Shown here: in pieces, positions 1 to 12,147 of the stretch | Layout of the letters: every line of letters starts with the position of its first letter | Position numbering within the stretch: position 1 is the stretch's first letter | Origin: Anodontia alba | Lineage: Eukaryota; Mollusca; Bivalvia; Lucinida; Lucinidae | Assembly: GCA_964016985.1 (NCBI GenBank) | Contig: OZ024821.1 | Span: 13,442,620 to 13,506,619 of the forward strand | Direction of reading: 5' to 3' | DNA: 64,000 nucleotides | Position numbers and translations under genes: made by a program | Notes under the pieces: model-generated | Told to the model about the DNA's origin: nothing | Databases searched by the model: none | Seen by the model: the letters and a program-made list of their open reading frames with translations, nothing else

Positions 1-2
1 AG

Positions 3-816
3 GTGGAAGAAATAGCGCAGGCATTAGGCATTTCACATGGTAGTGTTTCAACAATCTTACATGATTGTTTAAGTATGCGCAAGCTAACAGCCCGTTGGGT
101 ACCCAAATCCCTTAGCGATGAGCAAATGACAACCAGAGCATCAGTATGCAGCGCCTTGTTGAAGTGTTTTAGGTCAAAAGATGATTTTCTTTTGCATCTG
201 GTGACTGTAGATGAGACTTGGGTTCATTATTATGAGCCAGAGAATAAAGCTCAGAGTCGTCAGTGGGTAGGGCCTGGGTCCCCGAGGCCAAAGAAGTTCA
301 AGACGCAACCATCTGCTGGCAAGGTGATGGCTACAGTATTTTGGGACGCAAAAGGCGTTATTATGTTGGACTTTTTACCCAAGAGAAGTACAATAACTGG
401 AGTGAACTATGCAAACTTGTTAGACCAGCTGAGAACCGCCATCCATGAAAAACGCCGAGGTAAACTCTCTAAAGGTGTTTTGCTGCAACAGGACAACGCG
501 AGATTCCACACTTGCACACAGAGTTGCAATGGATGCTGTAGAGTGAAACGGGTATGAATTAATACCACATCCTGCCTATTCACCTGACCTAGCTCCTAGC
601 GACTTCTTCCTATTCCTAAACTTGAAAAAGGATATCCGTGGACTTCATTTCCAGTCTGATGAAGAAGTCGTGACGGCAGTTGAGGAGTGGGTCAATGGAA
701 AGGACCCTGACTTTTTCAGTTCTGGGCTGATGGCACTTGAACACCGTTGGTCTAAGTGCATCACACTAGAGGGCAATTGCATCGAAAAAGACGAGGTGGA
801 TCTCAACCGGAAATAA
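3..816 (+). pseudogene. mariner-like transposase, 5' truncated by the window edge, frameshifted
   Basis: This is the core of a Tc1/mariner transposase, the enzyme that cuts and pastes its own transposon. The first part (3-557) has an HTH-like start (ALGISHGSVSTIL) and the catalytic-type blocks VDETWVHYY and QQDNARFHT. After about 515 the reading frame shifts, and the continuation HPAYSPDLAPSDFF (third Asp codon at 601-603) runs to a stop at 814-816. The Asp codons at 210-212, 492-494 and 601-603 match the DD34D-type triad of mariner elements, so all three acidic residues survive. The copy is dead because of the frameshift near 520 and a TGA at 544-546 in the continuing frame. The start of the protein lies left of the window. 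TTATTGACTCACCCTCGTAT around 831-850 may be part of the right terminal repeat. The family assignment is firm; the subfamily is not decided. Confidence 0.93.
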
Positions 817-850
817 GTTAGGCTGGTTACTTATTGACTCACCCTCGTAT

Positions 851-1789
851 CTTGAACAAATGCAAACAAAACAAACACAACAAATAATTTACTAAGATGC
901 AGGTCTCCAGCTCTGGCAGCCCATAACATACAAGATTACAAAAATATTGCATGTGCACATACATTATGGTTACCAAAATACAGCCTGTCATTTCTGTTCA
1001 CTCATTATTTCCCTCAGTTTTTCATATCACTGACAAAAGAAGTTCTAGAGTCACAACAACAACCACAACTTATAGCTGACCAATGTTAAAATGTTCATCA
1101 TCTCACTTATTATGTGCCAAAATCTAACAGCTAACTTTGCATCAGACTCAACAGTGAACAGGTTTTGGCATACATAAGAGGCCAACAGCAACATGTCAAA
1201 AGTTTCTGTCAGAGCTACCGGTATCAGTCCTTTTAACATATAAAAATTCATTCTACAAATAGACTGAAACATATGTTAATAACTTTTAACAGGAGCTTTG
1301 TTTTTGATCAAAACAAAAAAAAAGTAGGAGAAGTAGGACTATTTTTGGGAAAAAAAGCAAAAACTGAACAAAAAAATAGGAAAAGTAGGAAAATGTAGAA
1401 AAAAGTAGGACTACTTGAAAGTCTGAAAGCTGACTATGTGCTTCATTCTTGATGTGTGGTCAAAAAAGTGATAAAATTTGATAAAATAGCCTTAAACAAG
1501 AAAAATGCCTAATGGCATTATGAATGGGTTTTTTAAATAATGAAGAAAGTGAGAGTTGTCTCTTTTGCATGGGAAACACCTACTGGTCCTCCTCTTTATC
1601 CCATTCCAAATATGAAAGCAAACCACTAAAGAATAAAGGTAATATACATGTATAACCAAAAGGTCAACCTGGAACGACACCCGACGCCCACCCACCCGCC
1701 TGATGCTCGCCTGCCCGGATATCGCTATTTTAAAGGACAGATTTTTTTTTTTGAAAAACCTGTCCAAATAGGCTGACCTAAAAGTACTG
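851..1789. other. No gene recognised; A-rich and weak ORFs
   Basis: Nothing could be assigned here. About 1310-1410 is purine-rich, with repeated AAAAAGTAGGA-like words. A 73-codon open frame on the minus strand (1272-1051) resembles no family I recognise and has no convincing splice sites. The minus-strand gene further right must run leftward through or past this region, so an unrecognised 3' exon here is possible. The similar stretch 1908-2200 also shows nothing recognisable. Confidence 0.4.
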
Positions 1790-1907
1790 ATATTTTTCTT
1801 ATTTCTCCATGAAAACATATGTTGTGGGTACTCATTAGAAGCACCTCATGGAGGCACTTCTAATGAGTACCACAACAGATGTTTTCATGGTGAAATAAGA
1901 AAAATAT
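1790..1907. repeat. Hairpin element, copy 1 of the GGGTACTCATTAGAA family
   Basis: The arms 1790-1847 and 1851-1907 are near-perfect inverted repeats meeting at a few-base loop. They read from ATATTTTTCTTATTTC through GTGGGTACTCATTAGAA into the tip and back out. The same inner sequence (GGGTACTCRTTAGAA) recurs in hairpins at about 22490, 22676, 23130 and 42876, so this is a dispersed family and not a chance hairpin. No coding capacity. Confidence 0.85.
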
Positions 1908-2199
1908 TATCTGGATACCCCTCTTATTGATCTGGCGCAATGAATAAGAACCTGGAAGAGGGCTAAATTAAGAGTGAATATATTTTCTAGTCGATTGTTA
2001 ATCGATGATCAGTCGGTTTTTACAAAACCGATGATCAAGTATGAAATTCTGGCCAATTCCCAACACTATTTGTTTTGCATCAGTTTAGGTAAAGCATGTG
2101 GATAAAAATTTCAGCAGCCAACACCTAGAAATATTTTCTTATTACTGCCAGAAAAGAGTGCTTGAAATTTCATCCAAATTGTCTCCTAAGAAGATATGT

Positions 2200-3372
2200 T
2201 ACAGTGTGCCATGGTGGCTATCTAGGCTTTCAGATCAGATTGCCTTTTGTTTGATGAGTTTCAAGACTGCCACCATGGTCCCCATCTTGCATGTTGGAAA
2301 TGAAAGATTTAGCAGTTTTGAATCTCCATGTCACCCGATGCCTCCCATCAAGCTCAATCTGACTTACTGTTTGGGGACTGATGTGGTTTGAAGAATTTCA
2401 AGATGCCTGATGGCAGCCATCTTGGATATTGGAACAGAACAATTTTAGCAATTCTGAATTTCCATATACCCCAATGCCTTTATCAAGTTTAAGCTCAATC
2501 ACACTTATCATTTGGGGCCAGATGTGATTTGAAGATTTTCAAGATGGCTGTCATAGTGGCCATCTTGGATATCAGAATGGAACCATTAAGCAATTCTAAA
2601 TCTTCATGCTGCCCTGATGCCTTCCCGCGATGCCTTCCATCAAATTTCCTCTCCATTCAACACGGTTCAGGAGCAGATAACAACTGAAAACTTTCAAGAT
2701 GGCCACCATGGTGGTCATCATGGTTACGATTCTGATGGAGATGTCAAAAATGTGAAAAGTTATTGACAGACATATGGATGAGGGATGGACCATGGTCAAC
2801 AAACCAGGACCTAAGCTGGCTGAGCTGATACAAAGCTCCAGAAGAGCTTACAGTTGAAGACCTTCAAGATGGCTGCTGTGGCAGCCATCATGGGTATTGT
2901 AACAAAATCTTTTTTAGCATTTCTGAATCTCCATGCCATCCACCAAGTTTTGGCTAAATCTGACTTACCATTCGGGAGCAGATGATGTTTGAATATTTTC
3001 AAGATGGCCAGCTTTGGGGGCCATCTTCCATATTGGAACAGAATGATTTTAGCAATTCTGAATCTTAATGTTGCTCCATTGCCTCCCATCAAGTTTGGGC
3101 TCAATCTGCATTATGGTTTGGGAAAAGATGTCGTTTGAAGAATTTGAAGACCGTAGCGGCCATCTTAGATGTCAGAATGGAACAAATTTTTTTTAATAGC
3201 AGTTCTGAATCTCATTGTCTCCCCAATGTCTCCCACCAAGTGTCAGCTTAATCCGACTTACCTTTCCCGCAGCAGATTTGTTTCAAGATTTTCAAGCTGG
3301 CCACGATGGAGGCCATCTTGAATATTGGAACAGAACATAGTTAGGAAATCTAAATATCCATGTCATCCCAAT
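2200..3372. repeat. Tandem array, about 150-bp unit, left segment
   Basis: Degenerate tandem units recur about every 140-170 bp. Each has the landmarks GGCCATCTTGGATATTGG, TTTTAGCAATTCTGAATCT, CCTCCCATCAAGTTT and GATGTGGTTTGAAG. GGCCATC landmarks fall near 2411, 2561, 2710, 2880, 3020, 3158 and 3312. The array is cut within one unit by a LINE fragment and resumes at 4503. Short open frames through it are by-products of the repeat. Confidence 0.85.
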
Positions 3373-4502
3373 CAGTACTCCCCAAATCAGTACTCAGCCC
3401 ACTGCTCTGCATCATTGTGCTTGAAGCCTTATCATGAGAGTTCCGCTCTGGGGTCCCATGGGAGGACCTCTATGCCGATGACCTTGTTATCATTGCTGAA
3501 TCACTTGAGGAATGTGTCAGGAGGCTCTTGACTTGGAAAGAAGCAATGGAGAAGAAAGGAGAGTAAATGCAGGAAAGACAAAGATCATGATCTGCAGTAC
3601 GGGATTGGACCTCCTGCAGAGTTCAGGCGAGTTTCCATGCGCTGTCTGTCGCACTGGAGTGGGCAGCAACAGCATCTTCTGCAATGGCTGTGAGCACTGG
3701 GTGCACAAGAAATGCAGTGGGCTCAAGCGCTTGAAAAAGGACCCTGACTATAGATGTACACGGTGCCAGGGAACTGTACGCCCCTTAGATGGCAGATGGC
3801 AGACCACAGAAGGAAGTCCAGGTCGAACCTGACAAGCTTGAGGTGGTAGCTTCCTTTTGCTACCTAGGAGATGCTCTCAGCAGCAGGTGGCTGTGAACTT
3901 TCAACCACAACACGTGTGAAAACCGCCTGGAAGAAGTTCAAGGATCTGCTACCAGTCCTCTCTTCACGCCACCTCTCTTTCAAAACACGTGGCCATGTGT
4001 ACAGCTCTTGTGTGCGGAGCGCAATGCTCCATGCCAGCGAGACTTGGCCATTGACAAAGCCAAACCTCCAGCGTCTGCAGCGAAATGACAGGGCAATGAT
4101 CAGACAGATCTGCAATGTCAGGCCGCAAGACATTGTCACCACCAGGTCCAATGATCTACTTGTGCGACTTGGCATTGAGGATCTTGACCTCATTCTGAAG
4201 GAGAGAAGACTTCGATGGTATGGACATGTGGAACGCTCCAGTGGTGCAATCAAGACAGCCTTTGACATACAGGTTGATGGAAAGTGTGGGCCTAGGAGGC
4301 CCAAAATGACATGGAAGCAGCTGACAGAGAGGGATTGCAGAGAGTGGAAGCTCTTGGCTATCAACCCTCATGATAGACATACCTGGAGATCTGGTGTGAG
4401 ATCTGCCATGTGTGCAGCAAGCCAGCTATCTGGAAGGGGGCCCACTGATGTGGATGTTGCCCCTGTACCTGCACGTTAATCAAAAATCCGATTATGATGA
4501 TG
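3373..4502 (+). pseudogene. Truncated non-LTR retrotransposon (LINE), 3' half of reverse transcriptase ORF
   Basis: This is a 5'-truncated LINE. The reverse transcriptase part begins near 3380 with VLSPLLCIIVLEALS, then an in-frame TGA, then the catalytic-type YADD box (3471-3482). A small deletion near 3560 shifts the frame. After it comes a PHD-like zinc-finger stretch (FPCAVC, FCNGCEHWVHKKC, YRCTRC; about 3634-3770). Another frame change near 3820 leads to a 202-codon C-terminal stretch containing ASETWPLTKPNLQRLQRNDR and RRLRWYGHVERS, ending VAPVPAR-stop at 4477-4479. The 3' tail is a short ATGATGATGAT run. ATCCCAAT occurs at 3365-3372 and again at 4503-4510, consistent with an 8-bp target-site duplication within one unit of the host tandem array. 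The clade (RTE-like or related) is not decided. Confidence 0.9.
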
Positions 4503-5445
4503 ATCCCAATGCCTCCCATCAAGTTTGGGTGCGATCCCACTTACCGTTTGGGAGCAGATGTGGTTTGAAGAATTTCAGAATGGCCATCATGGATATTGGA
4601 ATGGAACGATTTTAGCAATTCTGAATCTCTATGTTGCCTCCCATCAAGTTTCAGCTCAATCCGACTTATGATTTCGGAGGAGATGTCATTTGAAAGTTTT
4701 CAAGATGGCCAACATCACGGCCATCTTTGATATCATAACAGAATGATTTTAAAAATTCTAAATCTCTATGTAGCCCCAATGCCTCCCACCAAGTTTGGGC
4801 TCAATCTGACTCAGGGATCAGGAGCAAATGTGGTTTCAAGATTTTCAAGATGGCAACCATCTTGGATAGCCAAATAGAGCCATTTTATCAATTCTGAATC
4901 TCATTGTCACTGTGATACCTCCCACCAAGTTTCGGCTCAATCCAACTTACAGTTTGGGAGGAGATGTGGTTTGAAGAATTTCAAGATGATTGCCATGGTG
5001 GCCATCTTGAATATCTGAACGGAACGATTTTAGCAATTCTGAATCTCTTTGTTGCTCCGATGCCTCCCATCAAGTTTCGACTCAATCCTAAATACAGTTT
5101 TGGAGGAGATGTGGTTTGAAGAATTTCAAGATGGCAGCCATGGATGCCATTTTGGACATCAGAACTGAATGATTTTAGCAATTCTGAATCTCTATGACAG
5201 TCTAATGCCTCCCTTCAACTTTTGGCTCAGTCTGACTTATGGTTTTGAGGAGATGTCATTTGGATACTGGAACGGAACGATTTTAGCAATTCTGAATCTC
5301 TATGTCACTGTGTCAATCCTCCTATCAAGTTTCAGCTCAATTCAACTAACAGTTTGGGAGGAGATGTGGTTTGAAAAATTTCAAAATGGCCACCTTGGCG
5401 GCCATCGTAGATATCGGAACAGAACAAATTAAGCAACTAGAGTTT
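4503..5445. repeat. Tandem array, about 150-bp unit, right segment
   Basis: This continues the array at 2200-3372 after the LINE insertion, with the same landmarks (CCTCCCATCAAGTTT, GGAGATGTGGTTTGAAG, TTTTAGCAATTCTGAATCT). About six units remain, and the last ends near 5445. The 4503 boundary starts in mid-unit exactly where the left segment stopped, which supports a simple insertion into an older array. Confidence 0.85.
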
Positions 5446-5524
5446 GTTTTTCTACGAAAACAGAGATGTTTCCCCCTTTTTGGTGTCGTAGTGTACATTC
5501 AGCAAACATTTATATTAACTAATG

Positions 5525-5720
5525 AGATTCCAAGGGAAATAACTCAAAAAGTATAAATGCAAGAGTTATGGTTCTTGCACTTTGCACGTCGTCTAATGTT
5601 GATTGATATTCATATAAATTTTCATGAAGATATATCTTGAATGGTTTTCAAGTTATAGAGTGGACACGTTTTTTATGACAGACAAAGTTCCAAGGGAAAT
5701 ACTTCTATAAGAGCTGTGGC
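5525..5720. repeat. Dispersed repeat, single copy of the CAAGGGAAATAACTCAAAAAG unit
   Basis: The sequence from TTCCAAGGGAAATAACTC through AAAGTATAAATGCAAGAGTT and TTTTCAAGTTATAGAG recurs as tandem copies at 8584-8910. The repeat motif starts again at about 5688. No coding signal. Confidence 0.75.
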
Positions 5721-5869
5721 ATGAGAGCATTGTTACGACACATTAACACTTCAAAAGGTGTATTTAGTATTTTTATATGATTCTATTCCAAATACAATAA
5801 GCTTTGTGAGTCTGAAAATAAATCACAAATCCCTCTATAAATTTTAATGCAAATCATTGTGTTACATTG

Positions 5870-8065
5870 AATACTGACCTAGATAATTGTATTTTGAGGT
5901 AGATCATCACATCACATGGAACTAGTGTTCCTGGTATGAAACATTTCTCCATCAAATAGTCTTCCCATTATTAGGCAAAATTACTGAACAATGAAATACA
6001 GGTCACACTGAGTTATACTGACCTAGACATATTTTTATGTTAATCAACGGGTCACATGCAAGTTAAAATCTAGGTACCACATTGCTCTGTCAAATAGTCT
6101 TCGAGATACAAGGTAAAATCACTGAACTGTGAAATGTAGGTCACAATGACCTAAATATAGTTTTAGGCTACTCTTAGTGTCACATGGAACTAATATTCAT
6201 GGTTTCTCCATCAAATAGTCTTTGAAATATAAGGAAAAATCACTGGACCATGAAATATAGGTCAGTGACATGCATTCACTTTGAGATCAACCTTCATATC
6301 ACATGGAACTAATATCTAAGGTATAACATTTCTCTTATCAAATAATCATCGAGATGTATGACATAATTACTGGATCATGAAATATGGTCACATTAACCTA
6401 CATATATATTGAGGTCACTCTTCAAGTCACATGGAACTAATATATAAGGTATGACATTTCTCTATCAAATAGTCTTCAGTTATAAGGCATTATCACTGGT
6501 CCAAGAAATATAGGTCACACTGACCTACATATATTTTGAAGTAACTCTTCCTGTCACATTGAACTAATATCCAAGGTATGACATTTCTCTATCAAATAGT
6601 CCTTGAGATATAAGGCATAATCACTGGACCATGAAATAGAGGTCAAATTGGCCTACATATACTTTGAGGTCACTCTTAGTGTCGCATGAAACTAATAGCC
6701 AAAGTATGACATTTCTCCATCAAATGATCATCAAGATATAAGGCGTAATCACTGAACCATGACATATGGATCACATTGACCTACATATAAATTAAGGTCA
6801 CTCTTAGTGTCACATGAATCTAATATCTTAGGTATGACATTTCTCTATCAAATAGTCTTCAAGTTATGACTTAATCACTGGTCCATGAAATATAGGTCAC
6901 ATTGACCTACATATATTTTGAGGTCACTCTTCATGTCACATGGAACTAATATCCAAGGTATAACATTTCTCTATCAAATAGTCTTCGAGATAGGAGGCAT
7001 AATTACTGGACCACAAAATATAGGTCAACCTGATCTACATATTCTTGGAGGTTACTCTTAGTGACACACAAAACTTATATCCAAGGTATGACAATTCTCT
7101 ATCATATAGTCTTTGAGATATGAGGCATAAGCACTGGACCATAAAATACAGGTCACATTGACCTAATTATATTTTGAGGTCACTCTGCATGTCACATGGA
7201 ACTAATATCCAAGGTATGACATTTCACTAGCGAATAGTCATTGAGATATAAGGCGTAATCACTCGATCATGAAATATGGGTTACACTGACCTACATAGTA
7301 TATACTGAGGTCACTCTTCATGTCACATGGAACTTATCAAATAGTCTTCGAGTTATAAGGCATTATCACTGGTTCGTGAAATATAGGTCACACTGACCTA
7401 CATATATTTTGAGCTCACTCTTTATGTCACATGGAACAAATATCCAAGGTATGACATATCTCTATCAAATAGTCTTTGAGATATGAGGCATAATCACTGG
7501 ACCAGTAAATATAGGTCAAATTGACCTACATATATTTTGAGGTCACTCTTTGTGTCACTTGAAACTAATGTCCAAGGTATGACATTTCTCTATCAAATAG
7601 TCTTCGAGATATGAGGCATAATCACTGGACCATGAAATAAAGGCCACATTGACCTAATTATATATTGAGGTCACTCTTTTGTCCCATGGAACTAATATCC
7701 AAGGTATGACATATCTATATCAAATAGTCTTTGAGATATGAGGCATACTCACTAGACCAGTAAATATAGGTCAAATTGACCTACATATATTTTGAGGTCA
7801 CTCTTTGTGTCATGTCACTTGAAACTAATGTCCAAGGTATGACATTTCTCTATCAAATAGTCTTTGAGATATGAGGCATAATCACTGGACCATGAAATAA
7901 AGGCCACACTGACCTAATTATATACTGAGGTCACTCTTTGTGTCCCATGGAACTAACATCCAAGGTATGATATTTCTGCATCAAATAGTCATAGAGATAT
8001 TAGGCAAAATCAATGGACCATGAAATATAGGACATTAGTCTGTGAAATGTAGGTCACCATGACCT
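5870..8065. repeat. 127-bp satellite, about 17 units, with AGGTCAnnnTGACCT palindromes
   Basis: Head-to-tail units of about 127 bp (the AGGTCA landmark falls at 6512, 6640, 6767 and 6894). Each unit reads roughly TGACCTACATATATTTTGAG, then GTCACATGGAACTAATATCC, TATGACATTTCTCTATCAAA, TAGTCTTCGAGATATAAGGC and ATAATCACTGGACCATGAAA. The junction of adjacent units forms AGGTCAnnnTGACCT. Eight copies of this palindrome are perfect: 6138-6152, 6512-6526, 6894-6908, 7150-7164, 7385-7399, 7513-7527, 7768-7782 and 8051-8065. Most other units differ from it by one to three bases. The array lies downstream of the last exon seen in the minus-strand gene. Confidence 0.9.
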
Positions 8066-8127
8066 TCATCCAATGACACCTAGAGCAATGTCACAAGGTG
8101 GACTGATGTATTACCTAGGATAGTTTT

Positions 8128-8480
8128 AAAATGCTAGTATAACAGCAATGCACTAAATACTTTACAAGAGGTGTCCTGGATTTTGAACCCCAGCCCCACC
8201 CCAGGGAACAAACCCAGGGGCCGATACCTAAGAGCTTGTAGATGACCCTTCCAGGCACCCATGTTCTGAATATGAATACTTGTTGACAACTGACTGACTA
8301 CTAAGATATTAGCAAATGAAATAATAAACACAGCAATAGAGCATTTCACAAAGGTATCCTAGATTTTGACCCCTAGGCATAAAACCAGAGGTTTATTCTC
8401 ACTGAATGGCAGAAGACCCTCCCAGGCACCAGTGTTCCAAATATGAATGCTTTGTGGTAAGTGACTGCAGAGATTTAAGC
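8128..8480. repeat. Two diverged copies of a roughly 190-bp repeat
   Basis: The words GTCCTGGATTTTGA, CCCTTCCAGGCACC and GTTCTGAATATGAATAC in 8160-8300 recur as ATCCTAGATTTTGA, CCCTCCCAGGCACC and GTTCCAAATATGAATGC in 8345-8460. This is a short, old direct duplication with no recognisable coding function. Confidence 0.6.
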
Positions 8481-8583
8481 ATTAGAAAAACTTAACCACA
8501 GTGTGACAGGAATGGGAATGATAATGCGGAGGGCCGAGGTGACTACAAACAGCTCTCCTTGTACTTCATACAGGCAAGCTTAA

Positions 8584-8912
8584 AAGTATAAATGCAAGAG
8601 TTATTGTTCTTGCACTCTGTACATCATCTTATGTTGATTAATATTTACATGAAGTTTCTTGAAGATATCTTGAATGGTTTTCAAGTTACAGAGCGGACAA
8701 GATTTTGTGATGGACAAAGTTCCAAGGGAAATAACTCAAAAAGTATAAAAGCAAGAGTTATTGTTCTGGTGCTCTGTCCGTTGTCTAATGTTGATTGGTA
8801 TTTATATGAAGTTTCATGAAGATACCATGAACAGTTTTCGCTATAGAGCGGACACAATTTTGTGATAGTGTCCATGAGAAATAACTCAAAAAGTATAAAT
8901 GCAAGAGTTATG
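8584..8912. repeat. Tandem repeat, about 150-157-bp unit, two and a half copies
   Basis: GCAAGAGTTAT landmarks at 8594, 8751 and 8900 mark tandem copies of the same unit found singly at 5525-5720. Each contains CCAAGGGAAATAACTCAAAA and a TGTTGATT segment. Confidence 0.8.
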
Positions 8913-9287
8913 ATTATTGCCTTCCAACATGTGCATAATAATAATTTAATGTTTATTTTAAATATAAAGTAAATAAATAAATCAGTAAATGAAATTGTAT
9001 ATATAGAGGATCTTACATGAGTGGTCATTTCATATGAAATTTGTGAAACAAGCCTTCTGTTTATCATATGACTTTTAAACTGTATTTCCTGGCTGTAGAA
9101 GTTGAACAGTTCTTCAACAAACAACATAACATTGTCACGGTTGGCATGATGATGCTATATATGCACCAGTAACCCAAGTGTTATGTAACCTGTGTTCATA
9201 TTTTTACGACTTTATCCACTGAATAATAGCGACATCATATGATAAATGTTAACCCTTGTCATGCTGAATCCAGATATACCCTTTCTT

Positions 9288-9566
9288 TGCAAACAGTGTA
9301 GATCCAGACCAGTTGGTTTCTTCAAAAGAAGCCACTGCACTGTTTGCCATAAAGTATGTGAATTTATAGCAACAATTTGAATCAAGCAATCTGATTAGCT
9401 GCAAATAGGAGTGGGTGTGGCATCTTTTTATTCAGCAGGACAAGGGTTAAGTCCATTTCAGTGCCTGTTCCTGGGTCTGAAAAACTGCTAGATGACTGGC
9501 AAATAGTGTAGACCAGGATCAGATACCCCAGAGTGTGGCACATGAATCAGGGTCTACACTGGTTGC
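9288..9566. repeat. Two short palindromic elements of the GCAAACAGTGTAGA family
   Basis: 9288-9349 and 9499-9566 each begin with GCAAACAGTGTAGATC or a variant and end with its imperfect reverse complement (CACTGTTTGC, TCTACACTGGTTGC). Further copies of this hairpin of about 60-70 bp lie at 10920-10977, 11068-11135, 15000-15063, 57526-57592 and 57714-57764. They look like miniature fold-back elements. Confidence 0.75.
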
Positions 9567-9620
9567 TTAAGTTTGCCTGAATACTTAGGGTAAATATGGC
9601 ACACAGCAACTACCACTTAC

Positions 9621-9808
9621 CACTACCAGCTTACCAGGTTTTCCGATGCTTTCTATCAATTTATAGGCTGTGAGTGTCTTTCCCTCCCCAGGCTTTCCAG
9701 AAATTGTTACTGCTCCATGGTGCTCCAAGACAGACTTTGCTTCAAAGAATTGTTTTGTTGGTACAAAAGGCTGGTTACATTTGTATTCCAGTAAAGTTCT
9801 TGTTTGCT
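9621..9808 (-). CDS. Gene A exon 4, Walker A exon
   Basis: The acceptor is CCTTTTAG and the exon enters in phase 1, so GAG (Glu207) is formed across the junction. It encodes TLLEYKCNQPFVPTKQFFEA and then GAVTISGKPGEGKTLTAYKL. GKPGEGKT is a P-loop (GxxGxGKT). Two donors are possible. gtaagt after GKLVV (last exon base 9621, phase 0) has the better consensus; gtaagc after GKP (last base 9635, phase 1) is the alternative. The next exon to the left was not identified, so the choice is open. Confidence 0.87.
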
Positions 9809-9896
9809 CTAAAAGGAATGATAAATATGCGTGATAAAGGCATTATACTGCCTTATATTTTGGATTTGACTTGGAATGTATTTTGTGTATTTGCAT

Positions 9897-9987
<91 letters not shown>

Positions 9988-12147
9988 TGGGGTGGGGTAG
10001 ATTGGGGGTACTCACATATACTGGCAGTACTAATTCCCCATTTTTTCGGCCTTGGCAGCTCCTATCCTAAAGATCCCCTTTTTTGGCCTAGACCACTTGT
10101 AGGCACCACTTTTTGGACCTGGGCAGCTCCTAAAGACCCCATTTTTATGCTCTGGACCACTTCTAAAGACCACATTTTTTTCCACCTAGGTAACTCTTCA
10201 TTTCAAAATCACCAGTTTTGTAGTGAGAAGCTGCCTATTTTCAGCAATAAACAGCTCTGAAAGACCCTATTTTCAGTAATAGGTCACTCCCAAAGTCTCC
10301 TACTTTTTAAAAGTGGGGCGGGGCACACATTTACCACTTCCATAAATGAGTACCCATCCCCAGCACTGGGATTTGTATCACTGGACTTAGCAATACCACC
10401 TACCATATTTATCCTTAGTTAAGCCGGGATAAATGGAAACAGTAAAGATCCAGATCAGGACCCAGTTGTTCAAAGCTAACGACATCTTTAGTTAACGATT
10501 TGTTAAAACTTACACCGAGTGATACGCAAATATGCTGAAATTTTTTGCTGAGTGCAAAAGCTACTCACATTTTTTCAGCAAAAAATTTCTGAATATTGTA
10601 TATTGAATCCGCTAAAACAGTTAACGAAATGACCCTTAACGAGTTCGTTAAGCTAAGGACACTTTGAACAACTGGGCCTGATATATATTCTGATCAGGAA
10701 CTTTGTGTAACTTCGTTATGTGCCATTGTACCCAAGGATTCTATAGGCGGACAGTAAAGTTCCTGATCAGACTGAGCAGAAGCGCAGGCTGATCTGGGCC
10801 TTTGCTGTCCCCATTAGCCTGAATACACATTTTCGCATGGCATGGCCCAGTATTCAGACATCTTGATGAACAAATTCATGTAACTACCTCTTGAGGTGTT
10901 TATAACTGCTGAATGAGTAGCAAACTATGATCAGATGTCGCATCCTATGGCATCTGATCTGGGATTACATTGTTTGCTCAGATACTTTGGGTAAACAAGG
11001 TGTTCTGCAGTAGGTAACACTTCAGAAATACTGTAATAACCCTAAGTATTTGAACAGATAGGCCTTTGCAAACAGTGTAGAGCCAGATCAGATGCTGCAA
11101 AATGTGGCATCTAATCTGGGTCTACTCTGTTTACCACGCATACAGCAATATTTTAGACACATCAGCAGGTAGTAGATTGGACTATTTCAAATTGTAGTAC
11201 AATTAATGTAAGTAGATAAAGTGTCTCAATACTTAGGGTAAATACGGTAGCTAATATTATCCATCCGTAAGTCATATTATCCTTTTGTACAAATGAGTGG
11301 CAACATCAGAAAACGTAACATCGAACATGTGCACCCAGTGAAGATTCAAATCAGCCTGTGCATTTGCAGTCTGATCAGAATCTTCACTGGGTGCATCTGG
11401 ACAGCCAAGAATGCAAAGTTTCTTTATGCAGACAACAAATACTATTATCAGACTAATGCGCAGGCTGATTTGAGTCTTCATTGGGTGCACCTGTCAGAAG
11501 GTACATTTTATGACACGTGCATCAAACGTTTTTAGCCTATTCGTTCCATATCCATATCTTTACAGTAGCTTTTTTAAGACTTTTGCTTTGTTGTTGTTTA
11601 TGGGGGAAAAAGGAGGGAAGGGTAATTTACTCGAATTACTGGCACTAAATACAATGTACTTATAATCAAACCTGTCATGCCTAGATCATGACTGGACTCT
11701 ATAAGTTATCCAAGTTGAGCCTAAGTGCCTTCATTGTTATTGTAAACTGACGGAACATCTCTTTGAAAAGAACAAAACAAATTTATATAAGGGGACTGGA
11801 TACACAATGTAGATTTTCCCTTTTCTTACAAGACAGAAATTTTTGTGACTTTCATTGTGCTTTACTGAACACCAAAATACCCTTCTAAATGGAGCCTTCT
11901 TGGAGAGTAGACATTTTTTTTTTCAGAATGATTCTAAGCAATCGATTTTGACAGTCACCCTACATCTCCCTCTATAAGTACAGTCGAACCTTGTGATCTC
12001 GAACTCGCTTATTTCGAATTACCGCTTATCTCGAAGTGAAAATCTGGTCCCTGTTTTAACATGAAACTATGACAACAGGTAACAAAATAATGTGGAAAAG
12101 AGGAGAAATTGCTCCTAAGGAAGAGCAATTTCTCCTCTTTTCCACAT

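Noticed and set aside
1051..1272. 73-codon minus-strand frame as a 3' exon of gene A
   Set aside because: No NTPase or repeat motif and no supported splice sites; position alone is not enough.
3512..3832. PHD-like zinc finger frame as a host gene
   Set aside because: The cysteines are part of the LINE reverse transcriptase ORF, which continues on both sides across frameshifts and ends in the LINE tail.
9674..10260. Cys-Val and His-Thr rich open frames
   Set aside because: They are translations of the TG microsatellite.
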